64,000 bases of DNA from Candidatus Moranbacteria bacterium UBA2282 (GTDB lineage Bacteria > Patescibacteriota > Minisyncoccia > Moranbacterales > UBA2206). Both the position numbers and the translations under genes were made by a program. The first letter of the stretch is position 1. Each line of letters begins with the position of its first letter. Positions 47,285-55,571 of this stretch are shown one piece after another. The notes beneath the pieces were generated by a model that did no database searches, had not been told where the DNA came from, and saw only the letters and a program-made list of their open reading frames with translations. The stretch is from the NCBI GenBank assembly GCA_002345745.1, contig DDWQ01000011.1, positions 1 to 64,000 on the forward strand, written 5' to 3'.

Positions 47285-49300
47285 TTAAATTATGCTAATT
47301 GGATCAACATCAATTATCCAGCCAGCGGGCAATGCCACTAATATTTTTTGCAGTTCTGGTGAAATTAATTTATTTTTTAACTTTATGATTATTTGTTTTC
47401 GACGGCGTCCCCGAACAGTAGCGACAAAAGAATCTTGCGGTTCGGAAATTTTGATGTTTTCGTCGACTAGGTTTTCCAAAGATTGATACAAGGCATCTAC
47501 TGCCTTAGAAACTTTTTGCATATCGTAGTCTTGAAAAACTAATTTAATCAATTTGCCAAAAGGTGGCAATGATAAGTCTTCACGCTCTTTGATTTCTTTC
47601 TCAAAAAATTGTTTGAAGTTTCGTTCAGCTGCAAAACGGAAAAGCTCTAGATTTGGATTGAATGTTTGAATAATTACTAATCCTCGAAATTTTGCATTCG
47701 GTCGATTGGATCTTCCTGCAACCTGCACAATATTTTGAAAGGCGCGGGTGTTTACAGAAAAATCAGGAATGGACACCATATTATCCGCGTCAATTATACC
47801 AATTAAGGCGACATTTGGCAAATCCCAGCCCTTGGTCAGCATCTGTGTGCCAATTAAAATATCAATCTTGCCCGAAGCAAAATCGTGATAAATTTTTTCT
47901 TGCACGCCAGACTCTTTCATTGTTTGGGAATCCATGCGTGCAATTCTGGCGGAGGCAAACATCGAAGCGATCTCGCGTTCAATTTTTTGCGTGCCCAGCC
48001 CAATGTTTTGAAAGATCAAACCTTTGCATTTGGAACACTCGGGTGTGATGGAAGTTTTATAAGTGCAACTTACACATTTATAGACACCGCTATTGTCATA
48101 AATCAGCGCGCGTTCACAGTTGGGACAACGCAAAACTGTTTTGCAACCAGTGCAAATGGAAAAACTGCTCATGCCTTGGCGATTAATAAATAAAATAGTC
48201 TGCAATTTATTTTTAAGGGCATAGGCGATTTCTGTGCGTAATTTTCGTGAGATAGGGGAATGATTCTTCTCCCACTTTTCTTTTTTCAAATCAATAATTA
48301 CAACTTCTGGACCAGTATAATCTTTTTTGGGTGCACCGGGGATTTCTAAATGTGGAATTTCAACGAGAGTTAATTCTTGAGTAAGTGTTTTTTGATAAGA
48401 TTCAATTCTGGGTGTCGCGGAGCCAAAAATAATTTTACATTTGTGCAGTTCGGCTAACTTTTCCGCCACTGTGCGAGCGTCATAGCGGGGATTCATCTCC
48501 CATTGTTTATAGGACATATCCTGTTCTTCATCCACCACAATCAAACCCAGCTTTTTAAACGGCGCAAAAATAGCCATACGCGTACCAATAATAATTTTGG
48601 TTTCGCCAGCTTGAATCTTTTGCCATTGTGTATAATATTCACCTTTGGAAACCTTGCTGGTCAAAACTGCAATATTTTCTCGACCGAATTGTGCACTATA
48701 TCTTTCAATGGCTTGCGGGGTGAGCGTCAGTTCCGGCACCAAAATTAACGCTTGTTCATTTTTTTTGAGATTTTTAATTGCTTCGATGTAAATCTCAGTC
48801 TTTCCAGATCCAGCGGGACCGTAAAGAAGAAAGTTTGTAGTTGGTAGTTTGTAGTTGGTAGATATTTTATTTATCGCGTTTTTTTGTTCGGGCGTGAGAA
48901 CCACTCGAGGCTTAGCCTCTGATAGGTTTTTTGACACTTCGAGGCTAAGCTTCTTAATCGTTCGCGCTTTAACTCTTTTTGGGATAAAAGATCTTAGTAC
49001 AATTCCCAACGGTGAAAAATAATAATCACTCAAAAATTGCGCCAATGCAATTTGTTTCTTATCTAGAAAATTTTCTTTGCTCACAGCTGAAACTTTTTTT
49101 AGTTCGATGTTGCCGAGTCGCTCGAAGTCTGGGCGATTGCCAGTCACAATTCCTTCCACTGTCCGATGAAAAAGCGGCACGGAAACCAGTGACCCGGCTG
49201 GGATTTCAACATCGGATAAATAGGAAAAAGACTGGTTCCGTGACAACGGAATCCTTGCAATCGGCACAACGTCAACAATGATTTTCACAGGTTTTTGCAT
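47285..49300 (-). CDS. priA: Primosomal replication restart helicase PriA
   Basis: 671 residues. An N-terminal 3'-DNA-binding domain is followed by a superfamily 2 helicase: Walker A LLYGPAGSGKTEIYIEA, Walker B VVDEEQDMSYKQ (DEEQ in place of DEEH), and the two-zinc insertion CTGCKTVLRCPNCERALIYD then CVSCTYKT and CSKCKG. Helicase motifs V-VI follow (LIGTQMLTKGWDLPNVALIG and VAGRSNRP). Residues around 117-132 (KKLSLEVSKNLSEAKP) are encoded by an inverted repeat. A GTAGTTGGTAGTTT simple repeat also lies within the gene, just before the Walker A region. It starts the priA-def-fmt run. Confidence 0.92.
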   Translation of the reverse strand: MQKPVKIIVDVVPIARIPLSRNQSFSYLSDVEIPAGSLVSVPLFHRTVEGIVTGNRPDFERLGNIELKKVSAVSKENFLDKKQIALAQFLSDYYFSPLGIVLRSFIPKRVKARTIKKLSLEVSKNLSEAKPRVVLTPEQKNAINKISTNYKLPTTNFLLYGPAGSGKTEIYIEAIKNLKKNEQALILVPELTLTPQAIERYSAQFGRENIAVLTSKVSKGEYYTQWQKIQAGETKIIIGTRMAIFAPFKKLGLIVVDEEQDMSYKQWEMNPRYDARTVAEKLAELHKCKIIFGSATPRIESYQKTLTQELTLVEIPHLEIPGAPKKDYTGPEVVIIDLKKEKWEKNHSPISRKLRTEIAYALKNKLQTILFINRQGMSSFSICTGCKTVLRCPNCERALIYDNSGVYKCVSCTYKTSITPECSKCKGLIFQNIGLGTQKIEREIASMFASARIARMDSQTMKESGVQEKIYHDFASGKIDILIGTQMLTKGWDLPNVALIGIIDADNMVSIPDFSVNTRAFQNIVQVAGRSNRPNAKFRGLVIIQTFNPNLELFRFAAERNFKQFFEKEIKEREDLSLPPFGKLIKLVFQDYDMQKVSKAVDALYQSLENLVDENIKISEPQDSFVATVRGRRRKQIIIKLKNKLISPELQKILVALPAGWIIDVDPISII
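48906..48953. repeat. In-frame inverted-repeat element inside priA
   Basis: GCTTAGCCTC (48910-48919) pairs exactly with GAGGCTAAGC (48941-48950). The left arm also forms its own palindrome GAGGCTTAGCCTC. It is translated as the SLEVSKNLSEAKP part of PriA. Confidence 0.6.
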
Positions 49301-49512
49301 ATCTCTATTCTATCAAGTTTGCAGACACTCCGCCATATTTGACAATTTCGTTATAATGTGCAATAGTTATTTATTCGAGGAAAGTTCTTTTTTATTATAT
49401 ATACTGGCGTTATTAACCTCGCACAACTAACTCAACGCATAGGAAAAATGAAATGAGTGAGACAACTTGTTGTTTGAGAACTTGAATCCAAAAATACTGG
49501 GAGGGTGGCACG

Positions 49513-49803
49513 ATGAAAAAATTTTATCAATGTGAAATATGTGATACTTTGTATGCTAGCGAAGAAAAAGCTTTGGCATGCGAGGCACTTGGATTTAATC
49601 CACTGTATGAAATTGATGACAAAGTGATGTATGAGGGTGCGGTCGTCATTATTACCCATCGTAGTATTTGCGAATTAACACATGCTTTTATCTATAGATT
49701 TTCTATGAACGCAGAGGATAATCCTGGTAAAATTCTTTCTTCGTGCGGATGGCAAAATGAAGAAAAATTATCTCCACAACACAATCTGCAAGGCTGTGCC
49801 TAA
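49513..49803 (+). CDS. Small Cys-rich protein, possible zinc finger
   Basis: 96 residues. GGGAGGGTGG precedes ATG 49513. The opening FYQCEICDTLYASEEKALAC looks like a C2H2- or C4-type finger with C-x2-C and a third Cys. The rest contains VMYEGAVVIITHRSICEL and a late Cys pair. No family is recognised. It is divergent from priA and has a 200-base upstream gap with no clear promoter except a TATAAT at 49352. Confidence 0.5.
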   Translation: MKKFYQCEICDTLYASEEKALACEALGFNPLYEIDDKVMYEGAVVIITHRSICELTHAFIYRFSMNAEDNPGKILSSCGWQNEEKLSPQHNLQGCA

Positions 49804-49883
49804 AAAGCAAAAATTCGGCAATGTTCGAAAAATCGTCAAAAAAGGGGCGGAAAAATTCCAATCCTTTTTTATTTTACCAAATA

Positions 49884-49915
49884 TTAACATAATCTTACGG
49901 TCGTAAGTTAATGTT
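49884..49915. repeat. Palindrome related to the PaaX-flanking repeats
   Basis: TTAACATAATCTTACGGTCG followed by TAAGTTAATGTT forms an imperfect 14-bp hairpin. Its left half matches the repeat at 50616. It lies 137 bases upstream of the PaaX-like gene. Confidence 0.7.
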
Positions 49916-50012
49916 GGGAATGTGCAGGTAGATAAAAAATTAAATAGATAGATGTATTTGTGATTTGAGATAAATTAATTGTTATTTTAAATGTCAACGT
50001 TATTTAAAATTA

Positions 50013-50042
50013 ACATCTTCTCACGGTCGTAAGATTATGTTA
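50013..50042 (+). repeat. 30-bp inverted repeat, left of the PaaX/Cas2-like gene
   Basis: It starts ACATCTTCTCACGGTCGTAA and ends GATTATGTTA. It is the exact reverse complement of 50616-50645. The ATG lies 10 bases downstream, so the repeat overlaps the expected promoter or operator. Confidence 0.9.
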
Positions 50043-50052
50043 TGATTGGGAT

Positions 50053-50613
50053 ATGTATAAATTCGGACCGGTGCAAAAGAAAATAATGATCACACTTTTG
50101 GGTGGGGTTGCTTTGGGGATGTCCTCAAATCCGCGACAATATTTCAAGACTTTGCGGAAAGTGCGTAAAGATTGGAATAATGTCGATCAATATAGCTTCA
50201 AGCGTTCCGTTTTACGACTTTCAAAAGAAAAACTGATTGAGGAGAAAATTCTTCCGGACGGATCATTTAAATTGGTACTTACGAAAAAAGGCGGTGAGCA
50301 GGCAAAGAAATTAAACTTGCTAGGTAATTCCATTAAATTTAAATTTCCGAAAAAGTGGGACGGAAAATGGCGAATAGTTATTTTTGATATTCCGGAAAAA
50401 GATCGGGTGTTTCGAGATATTTTGCGTGGACATCTTCATAAGCTCAAATTTATTAAATTGCAAAACAGTGTCTTTGTTTCACCGCATCCTTTTGAAAGTC
50501 TTATTTTAGAATTAGTTGGATTGTATTCAGCTGAAAAATATGTACGGGTAATTACGGCATTAAAAATTGATAACGAAGATGACCTTAAAAAGAAATTTTT
50601 TGATAAAATTTAA
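50053..50613 (+). CDS. PaaX-like regulator with Cas2-type C-terminal domain
   Basis: 186 residues. The N-terminal part (about 1-85) is a winged-helix block: VQKKIMITLLGGVALGMSSN, SFKRSVLRLSKEKLIEEKIL and FKLVLTKKGGEQAKKL. Residues 90-186 (KWDGKWRIVIFDIPEKDRVF, LRGHLHKLKFIKLQNSVFV, SPHPFE) form the ferredoxin-like fold shared by PaaX C-domains and Cas2. The Asp in IFDIPE is at the Cas2 catalytic position. There is no cas1 or CRISPR array here. The gene fills the space between two perfect 30-bp inverted repeats. Confidence 0.75.
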   Translation: MYKFGPVQKKIMITLLGGVALGMSSNPRQYFKTLRKVRKDWNNVDQYSFKRSVLRLSKEKLIEEKILPDGSFKLVLTKKGGEQAKKLNLLGNSIKFKFPKKWDGKWRIVIFDIPEKDRVFRDILRGHLHKLKFIKLQNSVFVSPHPFESLILELVGLYSAEKYVRVITALKIDNEDDLKKKFFDKI

Positions 50614-50615
50614 AT

Positions 50616-50645
50616 TAACATAATCTTACGACCGTGAGAAGATGT
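50616..50645 (-). repeat. 30-bp inverted repeat, right of the PaaX/Cas2-like gene
   Basis: It starts TAACATAATCTTACGACCGT and ends GAGAAGATGT, 3 bases after the stop codon. It is the exact reverse complement of 50013-50042. Confidence 0.9.
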
Positions 50646-50712
50646 GGGTTTTGCATCACAAATCCCGTCACAAATCCTTGCTTCTAAGAGCCAAATAGGC
50701 TAGAATTTGCAT

Positions 50713-51255
50713 ATGAAAAGAAAAATATATATTAGTATTAATTTGCCAGCGCGGACGAAAAAAAGCCTTAGTAGAGCCACACAGAAGTGGGAGGATTTGC
50801 CTGTGAAATGGTTTAAAGAGGATAATTTGCATATCCAGCTTTTTTTTCTTGGTTTTGTGGATGATGATTCTACCTATGAAATTTGTGAAAAAGTCACAGA
50901 GGCAGTGCATGATGTAGAAATTTTTGATGTTGAATTTGACGCAATCAAACTTAGTCCGACGCCGGAAGATCCTAGAGTGGTTGTTGTATCTGGCAAGCCT
51001 AGTACGGCGTTGCGAAATTTAGTGGAAAAAATTGAAAAAGAATTGGGTATTTTTTCCAGTTCTAAGAAAGAATTCCGTCCAAACATCACACTTGGAAAAA
51101 TTCGCAAAAATATGTGGCAAGAACTGCCAGAAAAACCTGAGATATATAAACACTTCCCGTTACTAGCCACTGTGGAAACCGTCGATGTTATGGCAAGTGA
51201 TTTTGAGGGAGATGATTTGGAATACGCAATTATTGAAAGTTGTGAATTGCAATAA
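50713..51255 (+). CDS. 2'-5' RNA ligase/cyclic phosphodiesterase-like protein (ThpR)
   Basis: 180 residues from ATG 50713. The two-lobed 2H phosphoesterase fold is seen from IYISINLPARTKKSL and NLHIQLFFLGFVDDD to FRPNITLGKIRKN. The family carries two H-x-T/S-x motifs. Here they read HIQL and NITL, so the first lacks Thr and the second lacks His. The active site is therefore degenerate, and an RNA- or nucleotide-binding role is as likely as catalysis. The start is 67 bases after the PaaX right repeat. Confidence 0.75.
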   Translation: MKRKIYISINLPARTKKSLSRATQKWEDLPVKWFKEDNLHIQLFFLGFVDDDSTYEICEKVTEAVHDVEIFDVEFDAIKLSPTPEDPRVVVVSGKPSTALRNLVEKIEKELGIFSSSKKEFRPNITLGKIRKNMWQELPEKPEIYKHFPLLATVETVDVMASDFEGDDLEYAIIESCELQ

Positions 51256-51304
51256 ACAATTTTGTCGACACTTCAGTAAACTAGCTTACTGAAGCAAAAA
51301 AAAT

Positions 51305-52036
51305 ATGGATATTCTTGGAGTAAAATTAGATAATTTTACTAGAAAAGAAGTACTTGCAAAAGTGACAACTTTTTTGGCGGAAGATAGATTTCATCAGATC
51401 GCTACTATCAATCCAGAATTTATCTTGCGTGCACAAAAAGATGTGGCATTTCGAGATATTCTAAATGACTGCGATTTGAAAGTTGTGGATGGAGTTGGTA
51501 TTTGGTTCGCATTCCTACGTTTTGGGAAATATTTGAAAAGCCGAATGACTGGTATTGATTTGATGATGGAAATTTTGAAATTAGCTTCGGAAAATAAATT
51601 AAAGGTTTTTTTAATAAGTTATGATGGTGCCTTGAGTTCTTGGGAAGAAACGAAAGTGGCAATCTTGAAAATTCATCCTAATTTAGAAATAGACGGCGAG
51701 CTCTTGGACACTGGGTGTCCAATGGACATTAAGAATGAGAGACACTCAGTGTCCAAAGCGATTGCTGATTATGAGATTGTTTTTTGTTCCCTGGGCACTC
51801 CATCGCAAGAAAAATTACTGCACTCGCTAAAAACCGTAGAAAATGCTAAGATACGGTTAGTAATGGGCGTTGGAGGCAGTTTTGATTTTTTGACTGGCAA
51901 GTGTAAAAGAGCTCCAAAATTTTTACAAAAAATTGGTCTGGAATGGTTGTGGCGTTTTTTACAAGAGCCAAAATATCGTGCCAAGAGAATTTTCCGTGCA
52001 GTTATAGTTTTTCCCATTAAAATAATTTTCAATTAA
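51305..52036 (+). CDS. WecG/TagA/CpsF-family glycosyltransferase
   Basis: 243 residues (GT26). Landmarks are ATINPEFILRAQKD, CDLKVVDGVGIWFAFLRFGK, RMTGIDLMMEIL and VFCSLGTPSQEKLL, followed by LVMGVGGSFDFLTGKCKRAP and LGLEWLWR-like IGLEWLWRFLQEPKY. It adds a sugar (often ManNAc-type) to a lipid-linked glycan at the membrane. The segment LLDTGCPMDIKNERHSVSK (about residues 134-152) is encoded by an inverted repeat. The C-terminal basic end may associate with the membrane. Confidence 0.88.
   Translation: MDILGVKLDNFTRKEVLAKVTTFLAEDRFHQIATINPEFILRAQKDVAFRDILNDCDLKVVDGVGIWFAFLRFGKYLKSRMTGIDLMMEILKLASENKLKVFLISYDGALSSWEETKVAILKIHPNLEIDGELLDTGCPMDIKNERHSVSKAIADYEIVFCSLGTPSQEKLLHSLKTVENAKIRLVMGVGGSFDFLTGKCKRAPKFLQKIGLEWLWRFLQEPKYRAKRIFRAVIVFPIKIIFN
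51704..51756. repeat. In-frame inverted-repeat element inside the glycosyltransferase gene
   Basis: TTGGACACTGGGTGTC (51704-51719) pairs with GACACTCAGTGTCCAA (51741-51756) with one mismatch. The left arm is also a palindrome by itself (TTGGACACTGGGTGTCCAA). It is translated without a stop. Confidence 0.7.
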
Positions 52037-52057
52037 AAATACACTATAGGAGAATCT

Positions 52058-52411
52058 ATGGATAAATTTACTGCGAGAATAGTTGGGATTGTTGCAAAAG
52101 GCAAGCAAAAGGGTCGTGAGTTGGGATTTCCAACTGCCAATTTGGTATTATTGGATTCTGCTCTGAAAAGCGGGGTTTATGCCGGCAAAGCTATCTTTGA
52201 TGGTGGGGAATATGTGGCGGCGATTTTTGTGCCAGATTTAGGTAACTTGCTGGAAGCGCACATTTTGGATTTTCAAGGTGATTTGTATGGCAAAGAAATT
52301 GAAGTTGCGGTGGGCCGGAAAATTCGGGAAGCACTAAGGTTTAAAAGTGAAAAAGAATTAGTTAGTCAAATATCCAAAGATTTACTGCAGATTAGAAGTG
52401 CTAAAATATAA
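52058..52411 (+). CDS. Stand-alone riboflavin kinase
   Basis: 117 residues, equal to the C-terminal kinase half of RibF; no FAD synthetase half is present. The motif GRELGFPTANLVL contains the PTAN nucleotide/riboflavin site. GVYAGKAIF, EAHILDFQGDLYGKEIEVAV and IREALRFKSEKELVSQI complete the barrel. It makes FMN from riboflavin and ATP. TAGGAG lies before the ATG. The next gene starts 14 bases after its stop. Confidence 0.85.
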   Translation: MDKFTARIVGIVAKGKQKGRELGFPTANLVLLDSALKSGVYAGKAIFDGGEYVAAIFVPDLGNLLEAHILDFQGDLYGKEIEVAVGRKIREALRFKSEKELVSQISKDLLQIRSAKI

Positions 52412-52424
52412 TTTTAAGAAACTT

Positions 52425-53045
52425 ATGTATACAGGCATAGTACAAGGTATTTCCAAAGTTATCAAATTAAACAAAATAGGCGGGGTTTTGAATATAACCA
52501 TAGATTTTAGCGATGCACTTGCAAGTCATTTAGTTATGAGTGCTAGTGTAGCAATTGACGGCGTCTGTATGACTGTGTCAGGCATAGATGGCAACCGCAT
52601 CTCGTTTGATGCTATGAAAGAAACATTGGAAAACACGACACTTGGAAAGCTTGAGGTTGGCAGTGCTGTTAATATTGAGCGGTCAGCCAAGCAAGGGGAT
52701 GAAATCGGAGGACATATATTATCCGGACACATTGAGGGAATGGCAGAGATCATTGATATTGATTCTAGTGATAATAATTTCGTTGTAACTTTTCGTTTTC
52801 CTGAAGCATGGAATGAATATATTTTTCATAAAGGATTTGTCGGCGTCAACGGCGCGAGCCTGACTGTGGTTAAACACGACAATAAAAAAAATGAATTCTG
52901 TGTATATTTCATTCCGGAAACTTTGAAATTAACAACATTTGCAGAAAAAAAAGTTGGTGACTTTGTTAATATTGAAATTGACGGTCAAACAAAAATAATT
53001 GTCGATACAGTGAAGAGTTATATGGAGCATCAAAATATAATCTAA
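52425..53045 (+). CDS. ribE: Riboflavin synthase, alpha subunit
   Basis: 206 residues from ATG 52425 (MYTGIVQGISKVIKL). It is a two-fold repeat of the lumazine-binding barrel: half one has ASVAIDGVCMTVSGIDGNRISFDAMKETL (in pieces) and KQGDEIGGHILSGHIEG; half two has KGFVGVNGASLTVVKH and FCVYFIPETLKLTTFAEKK. It converts two 6,7-dimethyl-8-ribityllumazine molecules to riboflavin. It is followed by lumazine synthase. Confidence 0.92.
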   Translation: MYTGIVQGISKVIKLNKIGGVLNITIDFSDALASHLVMSASVAIDGVCMTVSGIDGNRISFDAMKETLENTTLGKLEVGSAVNIERSAKQGDEIGGHILSGHIEGMAEIIDIDSSDNNFVVTFRFPEAWNEYIFHKGFVGVNGASLTVVKHDNKKNEFCVYFIPETLKLTTFAEKKVGDFVNIEIDGQTKIIVDTVKSYMEHQNII

Positions 53046-53061
53046 TTAACATGGAAAAAAT

Positions 53062-53478
53062 ATGCAAAAAAACATAGCAATTATCCTCGGCTCTTTTCAT
53101 AAGAATCAGGTAGAAGAAATGCTGGATGAGGCGAAAAAAACTGCTGCCACAATTGGTTTGAATATAATTGAGGAAGTTTGGGTTCCGGGGTCATATGAAA
53201 AGCCATTAATACTGAAGGGTCTTTTATCGCGTGAAGATGTGGCTGGCGCAGTAGTTTTGAGCATCATCGAAAAAGGTGAAACAAAACATGGTCTAGTTAT
53301 GGCACAGGTGGTTATGGGCAAAATTTTAGATTTGGAATTGGAATATATGAAACCAGTAGGTATTGGAATTTTGGGGCCAGAAATTTTGCCAGAGCAAATC
53401 TCTAATCGTCTGCGACCATACGCTCGCGACGCAATCAAAGCTACTAAAATAATGTTAGATATAATGGAATCTAAATAA
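53062..53478 (+). CDS. ribH: 6,7-dimethyl-8-ribityllumazine synthase
   Basis: 138 residues. IAIILGSFHKNQVEEMLDEA, the substrate loop VPGSYEKPLILKGLL, AVVLSIIEKGETKHGLVMAQ and LEYMKPVGIGIL fit the family, although the bacterial GxTxHF motif reads GETKHG, closer to the short archaeal-type enzymes. It condenses 5-amino-6-ribitylaminouracil with dihydroxybutanone phosphate. The early genes ribA, ribB and ribD are not in this window. Confidence 0.85.
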   Translation: MQKNIAIILGSFHKNQVEEMLDEAKKTAATIGLNIIEEVWVPGSYEKPLILKGLLSREDVAGAVVLSIIEKGETKHGLVMAQVVMGKILDLELEYMKPVGIGILGPEILPEQISNRLRPYARDAIKATKIMLDIMESK

Positions 53479-53486
53479 AAAACACT

Positions 53487-55571
53487 ATGTTCACAAAAAA
53501 CTTCACGCAACTAAATAGAAATGATGCTGATATCGCCGGCGGTAAAGGCGCTTCCCTTGGTGAGATGATTCAATCTGGCATTCCAGTGCCAGAGGGCTTT
53601 GTCGTGCTGGCGGGAACTTTTGAAAAATTTTTGGAAGAAACTGATTTGAATGTTGAAGTTGATGCAATTCTGCATACTGTGGATCACAATGCGATGCACA
53701 CAGTTGAAGATGCTTCCGAAAAAATTCAAGCCTTGATCAAGGCCGCACAAATGCCAAGTGACATTGCGCAGGAGATTGAAAAAGAATTTGTGAAATTGGA
53801 CGCTGAATTTGTGGCGGTCAGGTCCAGTGCCACTGCCGAAGACGGCACCGAAAATGCTTGGGCTGGACAACTGGATTCATACTTGAACACTACGGAGGAT
53901 AATCTATTGGAAAAAGTGCAACACTGTTGGGCATCTCTCTTCACCCCGCGAGCAATTTTCTATCGCTTTGAAAAAAATTTGCACAAGCAAAAAATTTCCG
54001 TGGCGGTGGTGGTGCAAAAAATGGTCGCCAGCGAAATTTCTGGCATTGCTTTTTCTGTGCATCCTGTCACGGAGGATTATAATCAGCTTATTATCGAAGC
54101 CGGTTTTGGCTTGGGCGAAGCGATTGTCTCCGGCTCGATCACACCAGATTCCTATGTGGTGGAAAAAGAATCACGCAACATTTTGGACATTAACGTCTCC
54201 ACACAAACTCGCGGACTCTATCGCGCGCAAAATGGCGGCAATGAGTGGCGAGACGTTCCCGAACCGCAAGCCTCATCGCAAGTGCTGACGCAAGAACAAA
54301 TATTGGAACTGTCGGAAATAATCCTTGGCATCGAAAAACATTATGGTTTCCCGTGCGACATTGAATGGGCATATGAGAACAGTAAATTCTACATCGTGCA
54401 AAGCCGACCAATTACAACACTGCAAAAGAAGCAGGAAACATCTGAAGAAAATATTGTTGAATTTGTTAATAAGAACAAATTTCACAAGCAATTTGTTTAT
54501 TCCTTTTTGCCTACGGTTTCCAAAACGTTTTTGCCAATTTTTACATTTGAGGCAACTACAAACTGCTACTTAAATAATCCACTTGTGGGCAGACTAAGAT
54601 TGAAGAAATTGCCAAAGTTTGTCATCACACTGAAGGATGGTTATGAAGATTGGGAAGGCGGTGACATGCAAAAAATAACCAGGGATACAGATATTAAATT
54701 TATTATCCAAGAGTGCCGAACGATCATGGAGAAGCATTCACAATTCACAGAAGAATTGTTGCAAAAAGATTATTCAAAAATTGATAACATTGAGCTTGCA
54801 GAAATATTAAGAAAATCAAATGAGGTTATGAAAGAAATTTGCCAGCGTCAAATATTTTTGATTCGCGATTTCATTGAAACAGAAAACTCAGCATACATCA
54901 AAATTTTGCCAGAACTTCGAGTTGAAATAACTAATTTTGTAGATAAATTTTACATTTCTTGCAATGATATTCTGACATCGCTAGCTGATAGGTTTGAGCA
55001 AATACCATGGCGAACTTTTATGTATGCGACTACGGGAGAAATAATAGAACTATTACAAGGCTCAAAAGCTACTGATGAATTTGCAAAAATATACCAGCGT
55101 CACATTGCGTTTGTATTTGATGGAGAAAAAATTTCATTCATCACGGATTCATCGATAGTTTCAAAGGTTGATGAAATTTTGCACAAGAAAGAATCAGGCA
55201 AGCAAGTGGAAATTACTTCAAATCAATTTTATGGCAACTCAGCTTTTGGCGGCCACGCCAAGGGGAATGTGGTCAAAATCACAGATGCTCAATACAGAGA
55301 TATTGCAAAATATTTGGAAGATAAAAAGGATTATATTCTAGTGATTTCTATGACTCGTCCAGAATTTATACCATACTTAAAAAACTGCAAAGCCATCATC
55401 ACCGACGAAGGTGGTATCACTTGTCACGCCGCCATCGTTTCCCGCGAACTCAAAATTCCTTGCATCATCAGCACCAAAATCGCCACGCAAGTTTTGCATG
55501 ATGGAGATTTAGTGGAAGTGGATGCAGATAAGGGGATTGTGAGAATATTGAACAGAAAAAAGTTGACATGA
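53487..55571 (+). CDS. PEP synthase/PPDK-like phosphotransferase (ATP-grasp plus phosphohistidine domain)
   Basis: 694 residues. The N-terminal PPDK/PpsA ATP-binding domain (1-310) has GGKGASLGEM, FVAVRSSATAEDGTENAWAG, ITPDSYVVEK and CDIEWAYENSKFYIVQSRPI. A middle helical region (320-585) has no clear match. The C-terminal swivelling domain has ITDEGGITCHAAIVSREL with His647 as the phosphate carrier. The TIM-barrel PEP-binding domain of true PEP synthase is absent, as in rifampin phosphotransferase-type enzymes. It heads a set of four phosphohistidine-domain genes and starts 8 bases after ribH. Confidence 0.82.
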   Translation: MFTKNFTQLNRNDADIAGGKGASLGEMIQSGIPVPEGFVVLAGTFEKFLEETDLNVEVDAILHTVDHNAMHTVEDASEKIQALIKAAQMPSDIAQEIEKEFVKLDAEFVAVRSSATAEDGTENAWAGQLDSYLNTTEDNLLEKVQHCWASLFTPRAIFYRFEKNLHKQKISVAVVVQKMVASEISGIAFSVHPVTEDYNQLIIEAGFGLGEAIVSGSITPDSYVVEKESRNILDINVSTQTRGLYRAQNGGNEWRDVPEPQASSQVLTQEQILELSEIILGIEKHYGFPCDIEWAYENSKFYIVQSRPITTLQKKQETSEENIVEFVNKNKFHKQFVYSFLPTVSKTFLPIFTFEATTNCYLNNPLVGRLRLKKLPKFVITLKDGYEDWEGGDMQKITRDTDIKFIIQECRTIMEKHSQFTEELLQKDYSKIDNIELAEILRKSNEVMKEICQRQIFLIRDFIETENSAYIKILPELRVEITNFVDKFYISCNDILTSLADRFEQIPWRTFMYATTGEIIELLQGSKATDEFAKIYQRHIAFVFDGEKISFITDSSIVSKVDEILHKKESGKQVEITSNQFYGNSAFGGHAKGNVVKITDAQYRDIAKYLEDKKDYILVISMTRPEFIPYLKNCKAIITDEGGITCHAAIVSRELKIPCIISTKIATQVLHDGDLVEVDADKGIVRILNRKKLT

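Noticed and set aside
50053..50613. Cas2 of a CRISPR-Cas adaptation module
   Set aside because: The C-terminal fold is Cas2-like, but there is an N-terminal winged helix as in PaaX, no cas1 nearby and no spacer-repeat array in the window.
49884..50645. CRISPR array from the repeated TTACGGTCGTAAG cores
   Set aside because: Only three copies, in inverted orientation and with a gene between them; no regular spacer length.
53487..55571. Full phosphoenolpyruvate synthase or pyruvate phosphate dikinase
   Set aside because: The PEP-binding TIM barrel that follows the His domain in those enzymes is missing; the His domain is at the very C-terminus.
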